From Pseudomonas sp. (GTDB lineage Bacteria > Pseudomonadota > Gammaproteobacteria > Pseudomonadales > Pseudomonadaceae), in contig JAQZAY010000016.1 of the NCBI GenBank assembly GCA_029239415.1, positions 1-25,124 of the forward strand: DNA of 25,124 nucleotides, written 5' to 3'. The position numbers and the translations under genes were made by a program. Position 1 is the first letter of the stretch. Every line of letters starts with the position of its first letter. The notes beneath the pieces were generated by a model. It saw only the letters and a program-made list of their open reading frames with translations. It did not search any database and was not told the DNA's origin. Below are positions 1 to 7,022 of the stretch, piece by piece.

Positions 1-204
1 CAGCACAACATGGACCTGTCGCAGCGCCGCGCGCAGGCGGTCAGCACCTACCTGACCTCCCAGGGCGTGGATGCTTCGCGGGTATCAGTACGCGGCCTGG
101 GCCCCGACCAGCCGGTCGCCAGCAATGCCGATGCCAACGGCCGCGCGCAAAACCGCCGGGTCGAGGTCAACCTCAAGCCGATTCCAGGCCAGCAGTACCA
201 GTAA
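1..204 (+). CDS. OmpA-family protein, C-terminal end (partial)
   Basis: This is the last 67 codons of a gene that begins before the window. The residues show the end of an OmpA-like peptidoglycan-binding domain: an LSQRRAQAVSTYL helix, then GVDASRV, GLG, P and N positions, and the closing GRAQNRRVEV signature, whose arginine normally contacts diaminopimelate. Proteins of this family sit in the outer membrane or periplasm and tether it to the cell wall. The tail after the domain is short (LKPIPGQQYQ). The start, signal peptide or lipobox cannot be seen, so a porin, a lipoprotein and a YiaD-like protein all remain possible. The gene ends in TAA and is followed 17 nt later by a strong terminator. 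The domain call is firm; the specific family member is not. Confidence 0.9.
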   Translation, partial: QHNMDLSQRRAQAVSTYLTSQGVDASRVSVRGLGPDQPVASNADANGRAQNRRVEVNLKPIPGQQYQ

Positions 205-221
205 GCGGCAGCTGCAGGTTG

Positions 222-259
222 AAAAAGCGGGGCAGGCCAGTAATGGCCTGCCCCGTTTT
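222..259. terminator. Bidirectional intrinsic terminator between OmpA-family gene and pta
   Basis: An 11-bp perfect GC-rich stem (228-238 with 245-255) encloses the loop AGTAAT. It is followed by TTTT on the plus strand and preceded by AAAAA, which gives a U-tract on the minus strand. It lies between two convergent genes, so it can end both transcripts. Confidence 0.9.
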
Positions 260-263
260 CATT

Positions 264-2348
264 TCAGCGGTTGGCCTGGATCGCGGTGAGGGCGATGGTG
301 TAGACGATATCGTCGACCTGGGCACCGCGGGGCAAGTCGTTGACCGGTTTGCGCAGGCCTTGCAGCATCGGGCCCAGGCTCACGCAGTCAGCGCTGCGCT
401 GCACGGCCTTGTGGGTGGTGTTGCCAGTGTTCAGGTCAGGGAACACGAACACCGTGGCGCGCCCGGCCACCGGGCTGCCGGGCGCCAGCTGCCGGGCGAT
501 CCCGGGGTTGGCCGCGGCGTCATACTGCAATGGGCCGTCGATCTGCAGGCCGTGCACGGCTTGTTGCGCCAGCCGGGTCGCCTCGCGGACTTTCTCGACC
601 TCCTCGTCATTGGACGCCGAATCGCTCGAATTGCTGATCATCGCCACGCGCGGCGCGATGCCGAAGGCCTCGGCGGAAGCGGCGCTCTGGCGGGCGATTT
701 CGGCCAGCTCGGTGGCGCTGGGATGCGGGTTCATCACGCAATCGCCATAGACCAGCACCTGCTCGGGAAACAGCATGAAAAACACCGACGACACCAGGCT
801 GCAACCCGGCGCTGTCTTGATCAGCTGCAAGGCCGGGCGGATGGTATTGGCGGTCGGGTGAACAAGTCCCGAGACCAGTCCATCGACTTCGTCCAGGGCA
901 AGCATCATGGTGCCGATCACTACCGGGTCTTCGAGCTGCTGCTCGGCCATGGGGGCGTTCAGGCTCTTGCTCTTGCGCAGGCTGACCATGGGCTCGACAT
1001 AACGCCCGCGGATCAGGTCGGGATCAAGGATCTCCAGGTCCGGGGGCAGGCTGATGCCTTGGGCGCGGGCCACGGCCTGGACTTCCTCGGGCTTGGCCAG
1101 CAGTACGCAGCGGGCGATGCCGCGCGCCTGGCAGATCGCTGCTGCCTGCACGGTCATCGGTTCGGCGCCTTCGGGCAGGACAATGCGCTTGTTCGCCTGC
1201 TGGGCACGCTGGGTCAACCGGTAGCGGAAAACCGCCGGCGACAGGCGCAGTTCGCGCGGAGTGCCGCAGCGCTGGTGCAGCCAGTCGGCGTCGAGGTGCC
1301 CGGCGACGAAGTCGGTGATGAACTCGGCGCGCTCGCGGTCATCCACCGGGATCTCGCGGTTGAGCTGGTTGAGCCGGGTGGCAGTGTCGTAGGAGCCCGT
1401 GCTCACCGACAGAATCGGCAGGCCCGCCTGCAGCGCGCCACGGCACAGTTCGAGGATGCGCGGGTCAGGCTTGCTGTCGCTGGTCAGCAGCAGCCCGGCC
1501 AGGGGCACGCCGTTGATCGCCGCCAGGCTCACGGCGAGGATGATGTCGTCGCGATCGCCTGGCGTCACCACCAGCGTGCCGGGCTTGAGCAGGGGCACCG
1601 TGTTGGCCACGGTACGGGCGCAGATGATGATGGCGTTCATGCGCCGCTGCTCGAAGTCGCCCGCATTGAGCACCTGGGCCCCCAACAGGTCGGCCACATC
1701 GCGCGTGCGCGGGGCGTTGAGCTCTGACTGGAACGGGATGCAGCCCAGCAGGCGGAAGTCATTGCCGCGCAGCAGGGGCGAATGCTCGCGCAGGCGCGCG
1801 GCGAAATCGACCATGCTTTCCTCGGTGAGCACCTTGTTGAGGATAACGCCCAGTACCTTCGGGTCGCGGGGACCGCCGTACAGCTGGGCCTGCAGCTCGA
1901 CCCGGCCGGACAACTCGCTGAGCACCTCGTTCTCGGGCGCCGAGACCAGGATCACCTCCGCGTCCAGGCTCTTGGCCAGGTGCAGGTTGACGCGCGCCGC
2001 GTAGCTGGCGTGGCGGGTCGGTACCATGCCCTCGACCACTACCACGTCCTTGTCGATGCAGGCCTGGTGGTACAGGGTGATGATCTGCTCGAGCAGCTCA
2101 TCGAGCTGGCCTTCGCCAAGCATGCGCTCCACGTGGGCCAGCTTCAGCGGCGTCGGCGGCTTGATGCCGTGGGTGCGCGCGATCAGCTCGCTGGAGCGCT
2201 CCGGGCCGGTATCACCGGGGTGCGGTTGGGCGATCGGCTTGAAGAAGCCCACCTTGAGCCCGGCCCGCTCGAGCGTGCGGACCAGGCCCAGGCTGATCGA
2301 CGTCAGGCCGACGCCGAAGTCGGTTGGCGCGATGAAAAATGTCTGCAT
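264..2348 (-). CDS. pta: Phosphate acetyltransferase
   Basis: The 694-residue product matches the long form of Pta, which interconverts acetyl-CoA plus phosphate with acetyl phosphate plus CoA in the cytoplasm. The N-terminus (MQTFFIAPTDFGVGLTS) is the degenerate P-loop-like region of the BioD/CobQ-like domain. A DRTGG-type regulatory domain follows at roughly residues 210-330. The catalytic PTA/PTB domain fills about 370-690 and carries SGLVHPTANTIRPAL and the closing DLNTGNTTHKAVQRSA motif. The ATG is preceded by a modest purine-rich GAGAAG. The DUF3565 gene ends 33 nt upstream on the same strand, so the two may be cotranscribed. No acetate kinase gene lies next to it, unlike the ackA-pta pair of many bacteria. 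Family assignment is very secure. Confidence 0.97.
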   Translation of the reverse strand: MQTFFIAPTDFGVGLTSISLGLVRTLERAGLKVGFFKPIAQPHPGDTGPERSSELIARTHGIKPPTPLKLAHVERMLGEGQLDELLEQIITLYHQACIDKDVVVVEGMVPTRHASYAARVNLHLAKSLDAEVILVSAPENEVLSELSGRVELQAQLYGGPRDPKVLGVILNKVLTEESMVDFAARLREHSPLLRGNDFRLLGCIPFQSELNAPRTRDVADLLGAQVLNAGDFEQRRMNAIIICARTVANTVPLLKPGTLVVTPGDRDDIILAVSLAAINGVPLAGLLLTSDSKPDPRILELCRGALQAGLPILSVSTGSYDTATRLNQLNREIPVDDRERAEFITDFVAGHLDADWLHQRCGTPRELRLSPAVFRYRLTQRAQQANKRIVLPEGAEPMTVQAAAICQARGIARCVLLAKPEEVQAVARAQGISLPPDLEILDPDLIRGRYVEPMVSLRKSKSLNAPMAEQQLEDPVVIGTMMLALDEVDGLVSGLVHPTANTIRPALQLIKTAPGCSLVSSVFFMLFPEQVLVYGDCVMNPHPSATELAEIARQSAASAEAFGIAPRVAMISNSSDSASNDEEVEKVREATRLAQQAVHGLQIDGPLQYDAAANPGIARQLAPGSPVAGRATVFVFPDLNTGNTTHKAVQRSADCVSLGPMLQGLRKPVNDLPRGAQVDDIVYTIALTAIQANR

Positions 2349-2381
2349 GCGTACTTCTCGAATAAGCGGTGCAAAAGAATC

Positions 2382-2675
2382 CTAGCCTATCGCCATCGGA
2401 TCACGCGCGCACCAGCCGCAGGCGAATTCCTGGCCGATACGCTGGCGCCGCTGTCCGGCATCGAGTACCCACGGCCGCACCTGCCACGGCGGCTGGTGGC
2501 GCAGGTGCTGGGTATGCCCGCACGACAGCTCGACCACCCAGTGGCCGTCCTCGTCCTGATGGAAGCCCTGCACCCGACTGACGGGCGGGGCATTGTCCGG
2601 CTGGCGTTCGCAATCGGACGATGCCTTGGTTACACTTGTTCGTTCTACATTCTTCTGCAAAAGGTCTCGCCCCAT
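2382..2675 (-). CDS. DUF3565 family protein
   Basis: This is a small protein of unknown function. The core reads GFHQDEDGHWVVELSCGH, then QHLRHQPPW, RPWVL and a final CGWC. The conserved CGH and CxxC cysteines and histidines suggest a metal-binding fold, but that is inference. DUF3565 proteins are common in gamma-proteobacteria and uncharacterised as far as I know. The start is uncertain. The ATG chosen at 2675 gives 97 residues and shares its bases with the slyD start codon on the other strand. An ATG at 2705 lies inside slyD. Later TTG and GTG codons are also possible, and none has a clear ribosome-binding site. The domain itself begins about 35 residues after the chosen start. It is probably cotranscribed with pta. 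Confidence 0.75.
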   Translation of the reverse strand: MGRDLLQKNVERTSVTKASSDCERQPDNAPPVSRVQGFHQDEDGHWVVELSCGHTQHLRHQPPWQVRPWVLDAGQRRQRIGQEFACGWCARDPMAIG

Positions 2676-3159
2676 GCTGATCGCCGCCAACAAGGCTGTC
2701 TCCATCGACTATACCCTGACCAACGACGCCGGGGAGGTCATCGACAGCTCCTCCGGTGGTGCGCCGCTGGTCTACCTGCATGGTGCAGGCAATATCATCC
2801 CGGGCCTGGAAAAAGCCCTGGAAGGCAAGCAGGCCGGTGACGAGCTGGACGTCAGCATCGAGCCGGAAGACGCCTATGGCGAATACTTGGCCGAGCTGGT
2901 CAGCACCCTGAACCGCAGCATGTTCGAAGGCGTCGACCAGCTCGAAGTCGGCATGCAGTTCCATGCTTCGGCGCCGGACGGCCAGATGCAGATCGTCACC
3001 ATCCGTGACCTCGACGGCGACGACGTGACCGTCGACGGCAACCACCCACTGGCCGGCCAGCGCCTGAGCTTCAAGGTCAAGGTCGTGGAAGTGCGTGACG
3101 CCAGCGAAGAAGAAATCGCTCACCGTCACATCCACGGTGAAGGTGGCCACCAGCACTGA
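2674..3159 (+). CDS. slyD: FKBP-type peptidyl-prolyl isomerase, SlyD-like
   Basis: The 161-residue protein has the split SlyD architecture. An FKBP half (residues 1-65: VSIDYTLTNDAGEVIDSS, then LVYLHGAGNIIPGLEKALEG) is followed by an insert-in-flap chaperone domain (about 66-128, beginning PEDAYGEY). The returning FKBP strand follows (NHPLAGQRLSFKVKVVEV). The tail, HRHIHGEGGHQH, is a short histidine-rich metal-binding end, much shorter than the E. coli SlyD tail. Such proteins catalyse cis-trans isomerisation of prolyl bonds in the cytoplasm and can bind nickel. The ATG at 2674 follows AAGGT at a spacing of 9. Two hairpin structures follow the stop codon. The start region overlaps the N-terminus of the divergent DUF3565 gene. 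Confidence 0.93.
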   Translation: MLIAANKAVSIDYTLTNDAGEVIDSSSGGAPLVYLHGAGNIIPGLEKALEGKQAGDELDVSIEPEDAYGEYLAELVSTLNRSMFEGVDQLEVGMQFHASAPDGQMQIVTIRDLDGDDVTVDGNHPLAGQRLSFKVKVVEVRDASEEEIAHRHIHGEGGHQH

Positions 3160-3164
3160 TCCTG

Positions 3165-3194
3165 AGCGCAGAGGAGGTTATCCAATTCTGCGCT
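3165..3194 (+). terminator. Perfect 8-bp hairpin just after slyD
   Basis: AGCGCAGA (3165-3172) pairs with TCTGCGCT (3187-3194) around a 14-nt loop, starting 5 nt after the slyD stop. There is no U-tract, so it may stabilise the mRNA end rather than terminate. Confidence 0.45.
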
Positions 3195-3208
3195 AAGCTC
3201 AGAACGCC

Positions 3209-3273
3209 AGGCGCGCGAGCAAGCCGGCTTCCCCTTGCAGGTGAGGGTGAACGGCTTGGACGGGCGCCTTTTT
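3209..3273 (+). terminator. Long imperfect terminator between slyD and glutathione peroxidase
   Basis: The outer stem AGGCGC (3209-3214) pairs with GCGCCT (3264-3269). The inner stem AAGCCG (3221-3226) pairs with CGGCTT (3252-3257), and a smaller pyrimidine/purine pairing lies inside. TTTTT at 3269-3273 closes the structure. This is terminator-like, either the end of slyD or an attenuator in a leader of the next gene. Confidence 0.6.
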
Positions 3274-3326
3274 AGTGGGCGGGATTTGCCTGCGCGGCCT
3301 TTGGGAACCTGTATGGGGAGTTCATC

Positions 3327-3809
3327 ATGAGTGCATTTCACGACCTGAAGTTACAGGCGCTTGACGGGCAGGAGCTGCCATTGGCACCGTTCAAGGGCAA
3401 GGTGGTCCTGGTGGTCAACGTCGCCTCCAAGTGTGGGCTCACGCCGCAATACAAGGCGCTCGAAAACCTCTACCAGCACTACAAGGACATGGGCCTGCGC
3501 GTACTGGGCCTGCCCTGCAACCAGTTTGCCGGGCAGGAGCCGGGCAGCGAGCAGGACATCCAGAGTTTCTGCAGCCTCAACTATGGCGTCAGCTTTCCCC
3601 TGGCGGGCAAGCTCGAGGTCAATGGGCCGCATCGACATCCCCTGTATCGACTGCTGGCCGGAGAAGGCGCGGAGTTTCCAGGCGACATCACCTGGAATTT
3701 CGAGAAATTCCTGGTGGGCAAGGATGGCCGGGTACTGGCCCGGTTCGCGCCACGCACGGCTCCGGACGACCCAAGCGTGGTGCAGGCGATAGAAAAAGCC
3801 CTCGGGTGA
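3327..3809 (+). CDS. Glutathione peroxidase family protein (cysteine type)
   Basis: The 160-residue thioredoxin-fold peroxidase reduces hydroperoxides. The peroxidatic cysteine is Cys36 in VNVASKCGLTPQY. Gln66 of GLPCNQF and Trp123 of WNFEKF complete the catalytic group. Cys82 in FCSLNYGVSF sits where non-selenium, thioredoxin-dependent members carry their resolving cysteine, so thioredoxin may be the real reductant; this is inference from family knowledge. There is no signal peptide, so it acts in the cytoplasm. The ATG follows GGGGAG at 6 nt. The gene stands alone between a terminator-like leader and a convergent glycosyltransferase gene. Only 18 nt separate it from that gene's stop. Confidence 0.95.
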   Translation: MSAFHDLKLQALDGQELPLAPFKGKVVLVVNVASKCGLTPQYKALENLYQHYKDMGLRVLGLPCNQFAGQEPGSEQDIQSFCSLNYGVSFPLAGKLEVNGPHRHPLYRLLAGEGAEFPGDITWNFEKFLVGKDGRVLARFAPRTAPDDPSVVQAIEKALG

Positions 3810-3827
3810 TTCACGCTGGCGCCCTGT

Positions 3828-5015
3828 TCAGGCGCCCCCACAGATCTGGCGGCGGTCCGTTGCCAGGTCAACCTGCCTGCACGCACTTTGCAAATGCCCC
3901 TCGAACTGCTCGATGATCGCCTGCCAACCCTGGCGGCTGGCGTGCTGGCGGGCATTGAGCCGCACCCGGCGCAGGGTTTCCTCTTCTTCGAGCAGCCAGA
4001 CGGCCGCATCGATGAACGCTGCCTGATCGCCAGGCATGGCCAGCGCACCATTGTGGCCATGCCAGATATGCTGGGCTGCGGCGGCCTCGTCGTAGGCGAC
4101 CACCCCAAGGCCCGAGGCCAGGGCTTCGAGCACCACATTGCCAAAGGTCTCGGTCAGGCTCGGAAACAGGAACAGGTCGCCGCTGGCATAGTGCGTGGCC
4201 AGCGCTTCGTCTCGCTGCACGCCACAGAAGACGGCCTGCCTCAGTTGCTGTTCGAGACCGGCCCGTTGCGGCCCGTCGCCCACCACGACCAGGCGGATAC
4301 GCCGCTGGGGGTAGCTACGCTGCAAGGCTTCCAGGCAGGGATGCAGCACACCGAGGTTCTTCTCGGGAGCCAGCCGTCCGACATGCAGCACGGCAATGTC
4401 CCCGGGCCTTAGCCCCCAGCTGTCGCGCAGGGCCTGGCAACGCCGCGCCGGGTTGAACAGGCTGGCGTCCACCCCCCGCGCCATCAACGCCAGGCGCTCG
4501 AAACCGCGCCGCTCGAGCTCCAGGCGCTGGCTGTGGCTCGGTACCAGGGTGGTCGCGGTGCGTCGGTGGAACCAGCGCAGGTAGTGGGTCAGCAACCTGG
4601 CCAGCAGGCCCAGGCCGTACTGCATCGAATACTGCGCGAAGTTGGTGTGAAACCCGCTGACCACGGCGATCCCCAGGCGCCGCGCAGCACGCAGGGCGCT
4701 CAGGCCGAGTGGACCTTCGGTGGCGATATACAGCACGTCCGGCCGTTGCTGGCGCCAGCGCCGCAGCAGCCTGTGCATCGAGACCTGGCCCCATTGCAGC
4801 CCGGGGTAGCCAGGCAACCCCCAGCCCTGGCAGAGCAACAGTGCTTCGCTTTCGCCGCCCGGGCAGTCGCCGGCCTGGCGCGGACGCACCAGCTCGACCT
4901 GGTGTCCCCTCAGGCGCAAGCCCTCGCTGAGCTGGCCAAGGGTATTGGCCACGCCGTTGATTTCGGGTGGGAAGGTTTCGCTGACCAATGTGATGCGCAA
5001 GGGAAGTAGGCTCAT
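3828..5015 (-). CDS. Glycosyltransferase family 4 (GT-B fold)
   Basis: The 395-residue cytoplasmic or membrane-associated enzyme probably transfers a sugar from a nucleotide donor to a lipid or glycan. The N-terminal half opens with SETFPPEINGVANTL, typical of the mannosyltransferase-like GT4 group. The C-terminal donor domain has HVGRLAPEKN (residues 211-220), a VVVGDGP strand and the E-x7-E pair Glu289/Glu297 in ETFGNVVLEALASG. The acceptor cannot be told from sequence; similarity to MgtA/PimB-type mannosyltransferases is my recollection of the motif style. The ATG at 5015 lacks a strong ribosome-binding site but leads directly into the first strand of the fold. It is divergent from a chemoreceptor gene and convergent with the glutathione peroxidase gene. 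Confidence 0.9.
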   Translation of the reverse strand: MSLLPLRITLVSETFPPEINGVANTLGQLSEGLRLRGHQVELVRPRQAGDCPGGESEALLLCQGWGLPGYPGLQWGQVSMHRLLRRWRQQRPDVLYIATEGPLGLSALRAARRLGIAVVSGFHTNFAQYSMQYGLGLLARLLTHYLRWFHRRTATTLVPSHSQRLELERRGFERLALMARGVDASLFNPARRCQALRDSWGLRPGDIAVLHVGRLAPEKNLGVLHPCLEALQRSYPQRRIRLVVVGDGPQRAGLEQQLRQAVFCGVQRDEALATHYASGDLFLFPSLTETFGNVVLEALASGLGVVAYDEAAAAQHIWHGHNGALAMPGDQAAFIDAAVWLLEEEETLRRVRLNARQHASRQGWQAIIEQFEGHLQSACRQVDLATDRRQICGGA

Positions 5016-5125
5016 GAACGCGAGTCTGGCGCGCCTGGGTTGCGGTTATGTGACTCAAGGATGACCGCATTGTGATCAACACGGTGCAAGTCGTGATACC
5101 GCCGGGCGCTATCCCCCGAAAACAT

Positions 5126-5153
5126 TCAAGAAGCTGTCCATGCCAGCCGATGA
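5126..5153 (+). promoter_or_regulatory. FliA (sigma-28) promoter for the PAS chemoreceptor
   Basis: TCAAG (5126-5130), exactly 15 nt, then GCCGATGA (5146-5153) fits the pseudomonad FliA pattern TCAAG-N15-GCCGATA with one change in the -10. Transcription would begin near 5160, leaving about a 30-nt leader with GGAGG before the ATG at 5192. It sits before a chemotaxis gene, as expected for a FliA target. Confidence 0.72.
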
Positions 5154-5191
5154 ACAATCATCAGGAAAGGCGGGGCGCGCCGGAGGCGGTT

Positions 5192-6508
5192 ATGTTCAAT
5201 GGAAAATTGAAGGAAAAAGTGCAGCGACTGCGCGAAGCATTCCTGTGCGTCGAGCAGGTCAATGACAGTCTCGACAGAGAGATGCTGGTGATGCGGCTCG
5301 ATCCGCAGGGACGCATCGAAAAGGTCAATGCCAATTTCGAAAGGGACATGTTCTACCGCGTCGAACAGTTGGCCGGGCGCCACCTCGAGGAAATCGTGCC
5401 GCCCCAGGTGAAGGCGCTGGACTTCCATCAGCGCATGAGGGATGCGCTCACGCGCGGACAGCATTTCAGCGGTGCGTTTCGCCTGTTGCGCGGCAATGGC
5501 CAGGAAGCCTGGCTTCGCTCCATCCTGCAGCCGATCCGCAGCGCCGATGGCACGCTCAAGTACTTCACCCTGCACTCCAGTGACCTGACCCGGACCATCG
5601 AGACTTCCTGCGAACACGAAAGCCTGATCAAGGCGCTGATGCGTTCCACCGCGGTGATCGAGTTCAATCTCCAGGGTGAAGTGCTGACCGCCAACGACCG
5701 CTTCCTCCAGACCATGGGCTACCGCCTCGAACAGGTGCGTGGCAAGCACCACCGGCAGTTCTGCACGTCCGAAGAGGTCAATAGCCATGCCTATGAGGCA
5801 TTCTGGGAAAAGCTTCGCCGAGGCGAGTTCGTGGCCGACCGCTTCAAGCGTGTCGACGCCCACGGCCGCGTGGTATGGCTGGAAGCCTCGTACAACCCGA
5901 TCATCGATGCCCATGAGCGCCTGTACAAGGTGGTCAAGTTCGCCACCGTGATCACCGACCAGGTCGATCAGGAACAGGCCGTTGCCCAGGCGGCCGACAT
6001 TGCCTACACCACCTCGCTCGAAACCGACGCCTGCGCGCGCAAGGCCACCGGGGTGGTGTCCCAGACCGTGGCGGTCATGCGCGAACTGGAAGGCTTCATG
6101 CGCGAAGCGGCCGAGGGGATAGAAGCGCTGGACAGGCAGTCGCGGGTCATCGGTGCGATGATCAAGACCATCAGCGACATCGCCGGCCAGACCAACCTGC
6201 TGGCGCTCAATGCCGCGATCGAGGCGGCCCGCGCCGGCGAGCAAGGCCGTGGCTTTGCCGTGGTTGCCGATGAAGTGCGCCAGCTGGCTTCGCGTACCAG
6301 TACCGCCACCGAGGAGATTGCCCGGGTGGTACAGCAGAACGAGAAACTTGCCCAGGCCGCGGTGGGCATCATCGACAGCAGCAAGCGCCAGGCCGAGCAG
6401 GGCCTGAGCCTGGCCGGCGAAACCGGCATGGCCATCGACGAGATCCAGGACGGCGCCAGGAAGGTGGTCGACGCCGTGGGCCGTTTCTCCAGCCAGCTCA
6501 ACGCCTAG
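5192..6508 (+). CDS. Soluble methyl-accepting chemotaxis protein with two PAS domains (BdlA/Aer-like)
   Basis: The 438-residue protein has no membrane segment. PAS1 spans about residues 20-130 ([20 protein letters not shown]) and PAS2 about 145-260 ([19 protein letters not shown]). A short signalling domain runs from about 265 to 430, with the hairpin tip [20 protein letters not shown] followed by [18 protein letters not shown], which binds CheA and CheW. The layout resembles P. aeruginosa BdlA, a biofilm-dispersal sensor, and Aer-like redox sensors; ligand and cofactor are unknown. The start at 5192 has GGAGG 5 nt upstream. Earlier ATGs (5072, 5150) lie in or before the FliA promoter and are rejected. 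The protein ends SSQLNA, without the CheR/CheB-docking pentapeptide. Confidence 0.93.
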   Translation: MFNGKLKEKVQRLREAFLCVEQVNDSLDREMLVMRLDPQGRIEKVNANFERDMFYRVEQLAGRHLEEIVPPQVKALDFHQRMRDALTRGQHFSGAFRLLRGNGQEAWLRSILQPIRSADGTLKYFTLHSSDLTRTIETSCEHESLIKALMRSTAVIEFNLQGEVLTANDRFLQTMGYRLEQVRGKHHRQFCTSEEVNSHAYEAFWEKLRRGEFVADRFKRVDAHGRVVWLEASYNPIIDAHERLYKVVKFATVITDQVDQEQAVAQAADIAYTTSLETDACARKATGVVSQTVAVMRELEGFMREAAEGIEALDRQSRVIGAMIKTISDIAGQTNLLALNAAIEAARAGEQGRGFAVVADEVRQLASRTSTATEEIARVVQQNEKLAQAAVGIIDSSKRQAEQGLSLAGETGMAIDEIQDGARKVVDAVGRFSSQLNA

Positions 6509-6513
6509 GGAGG

Positions 6514-6544
6514 GTCCTTCGCGCGCATGGGGCGCGCGAAGGAC
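6514..6544. terminator. 13-bp perfect hairpin between convergent genes
   Basis: Arms 6514-6526 and 6532-6544 are perfectly complementary around ATGGG. The structure starts 6 nt after the chemoreceptor stop and ends 5 nt before the stop of the convergent gene. Neither strand has a U-tract, so it is a strong block of GC-rich secondary structure rather than a canonical terminator. Confidence 0.6.
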
Positions 6545-6548
6545 GATA

Positions 6549-6932
6549 TCACGCAAGCTGCTCGTACACCTCGCTGACGATGTGCATGAAGCCCTCGAAG
6601 TCGAGGTCACCGCCATCGGCACGGTGCGCCTTTTCGAAGGATGCGCGCACGCTGAATATGCCGGAGTGGCTCTGCGAGTACACTGGCGATTCTGCGTGCT
6701 GCACCGCGTCGACCACCGCGTCGACCAGTGAGGCGTGGTGGATCACCAGGCCCTCGCGGGGGTCGTTGACACTGTTGATGTAGAGGTCGTCAGGCGCGGT
6801 ATGCACGCCTTTGCCCTGCAGGGCCTCGGCAAGCCTCCAGCGTGCCTTGTGCTGCAGGATGCGCAGGCCTTGCAGGTGCTCGGGCACACCGCTCAGGTCG
6901 ACGTAGTCGCGATCATCTGTTTGAGACTTCAT
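6549..6932 (-). CDS. Conserved-looking protein of unknown function
   Basis: I do not recognise this 127-residue protein. It is soluble, acidic, without cysteines or a signal peptide, and looks mixed alpha/beta. Visible segments are VPEHLQGLRILQHKARWRLAEA (helical), DDLYINSVND, LVIHHASLVDAVVDAVQ and FEGFMHIVSEVYEQLA at the end. The middle faintly recalls the N-terminal part of large DUF6543-type Pseudomonas toxins (a 'D.vylN' strand followed by an 'sLtdav' helix), but this is too weak to name. The ATG at 6932 has AGGA 8 nt upstream. The ATG at 6938 would leave only 2 nt and is less likely. It lies 90 nt downstream of cysZ on the same strand, so cotranscription is possible. Codon use matches its neighbours. 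Confidence 0.72.
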   Translation of the reverse strand: MKSQTDDRDYVDLSGVPEHLQGLRILQHKARWRLAEALQGKGVHTAPDDLYINSVNDPREGLVIHHASLVDAVVDAVQHAESPVYSQSHSGIFSVRASFEKAHRADGGDLDFEGFMHIVSEVYEQLA

Positions 6933-7022
6933 GGTCATGTTCCTCGGGTTCGCCTGGCTGCCTCATTGCAACCAGGCGCCCAGTAGGCACCGGAGCCCCG
7001 CGCCCCATGCCATACACAGTTA

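Noticed and set aside
219..1727. Long plus-strand open frame of 502 codons opposite pta
   Set aside because: It is a shadow of pta on the other strand: low-complexity composition, no family resemblance, no ribosome-binding site, while pta has full motifs.
5126..6622. Long minus-strand open frame opposite the chemoreceptor
   Set aside because: It is an antisense shadow produced by high GC content; the plus-strand protein has clear PAS and MCP motifs and a promoter.
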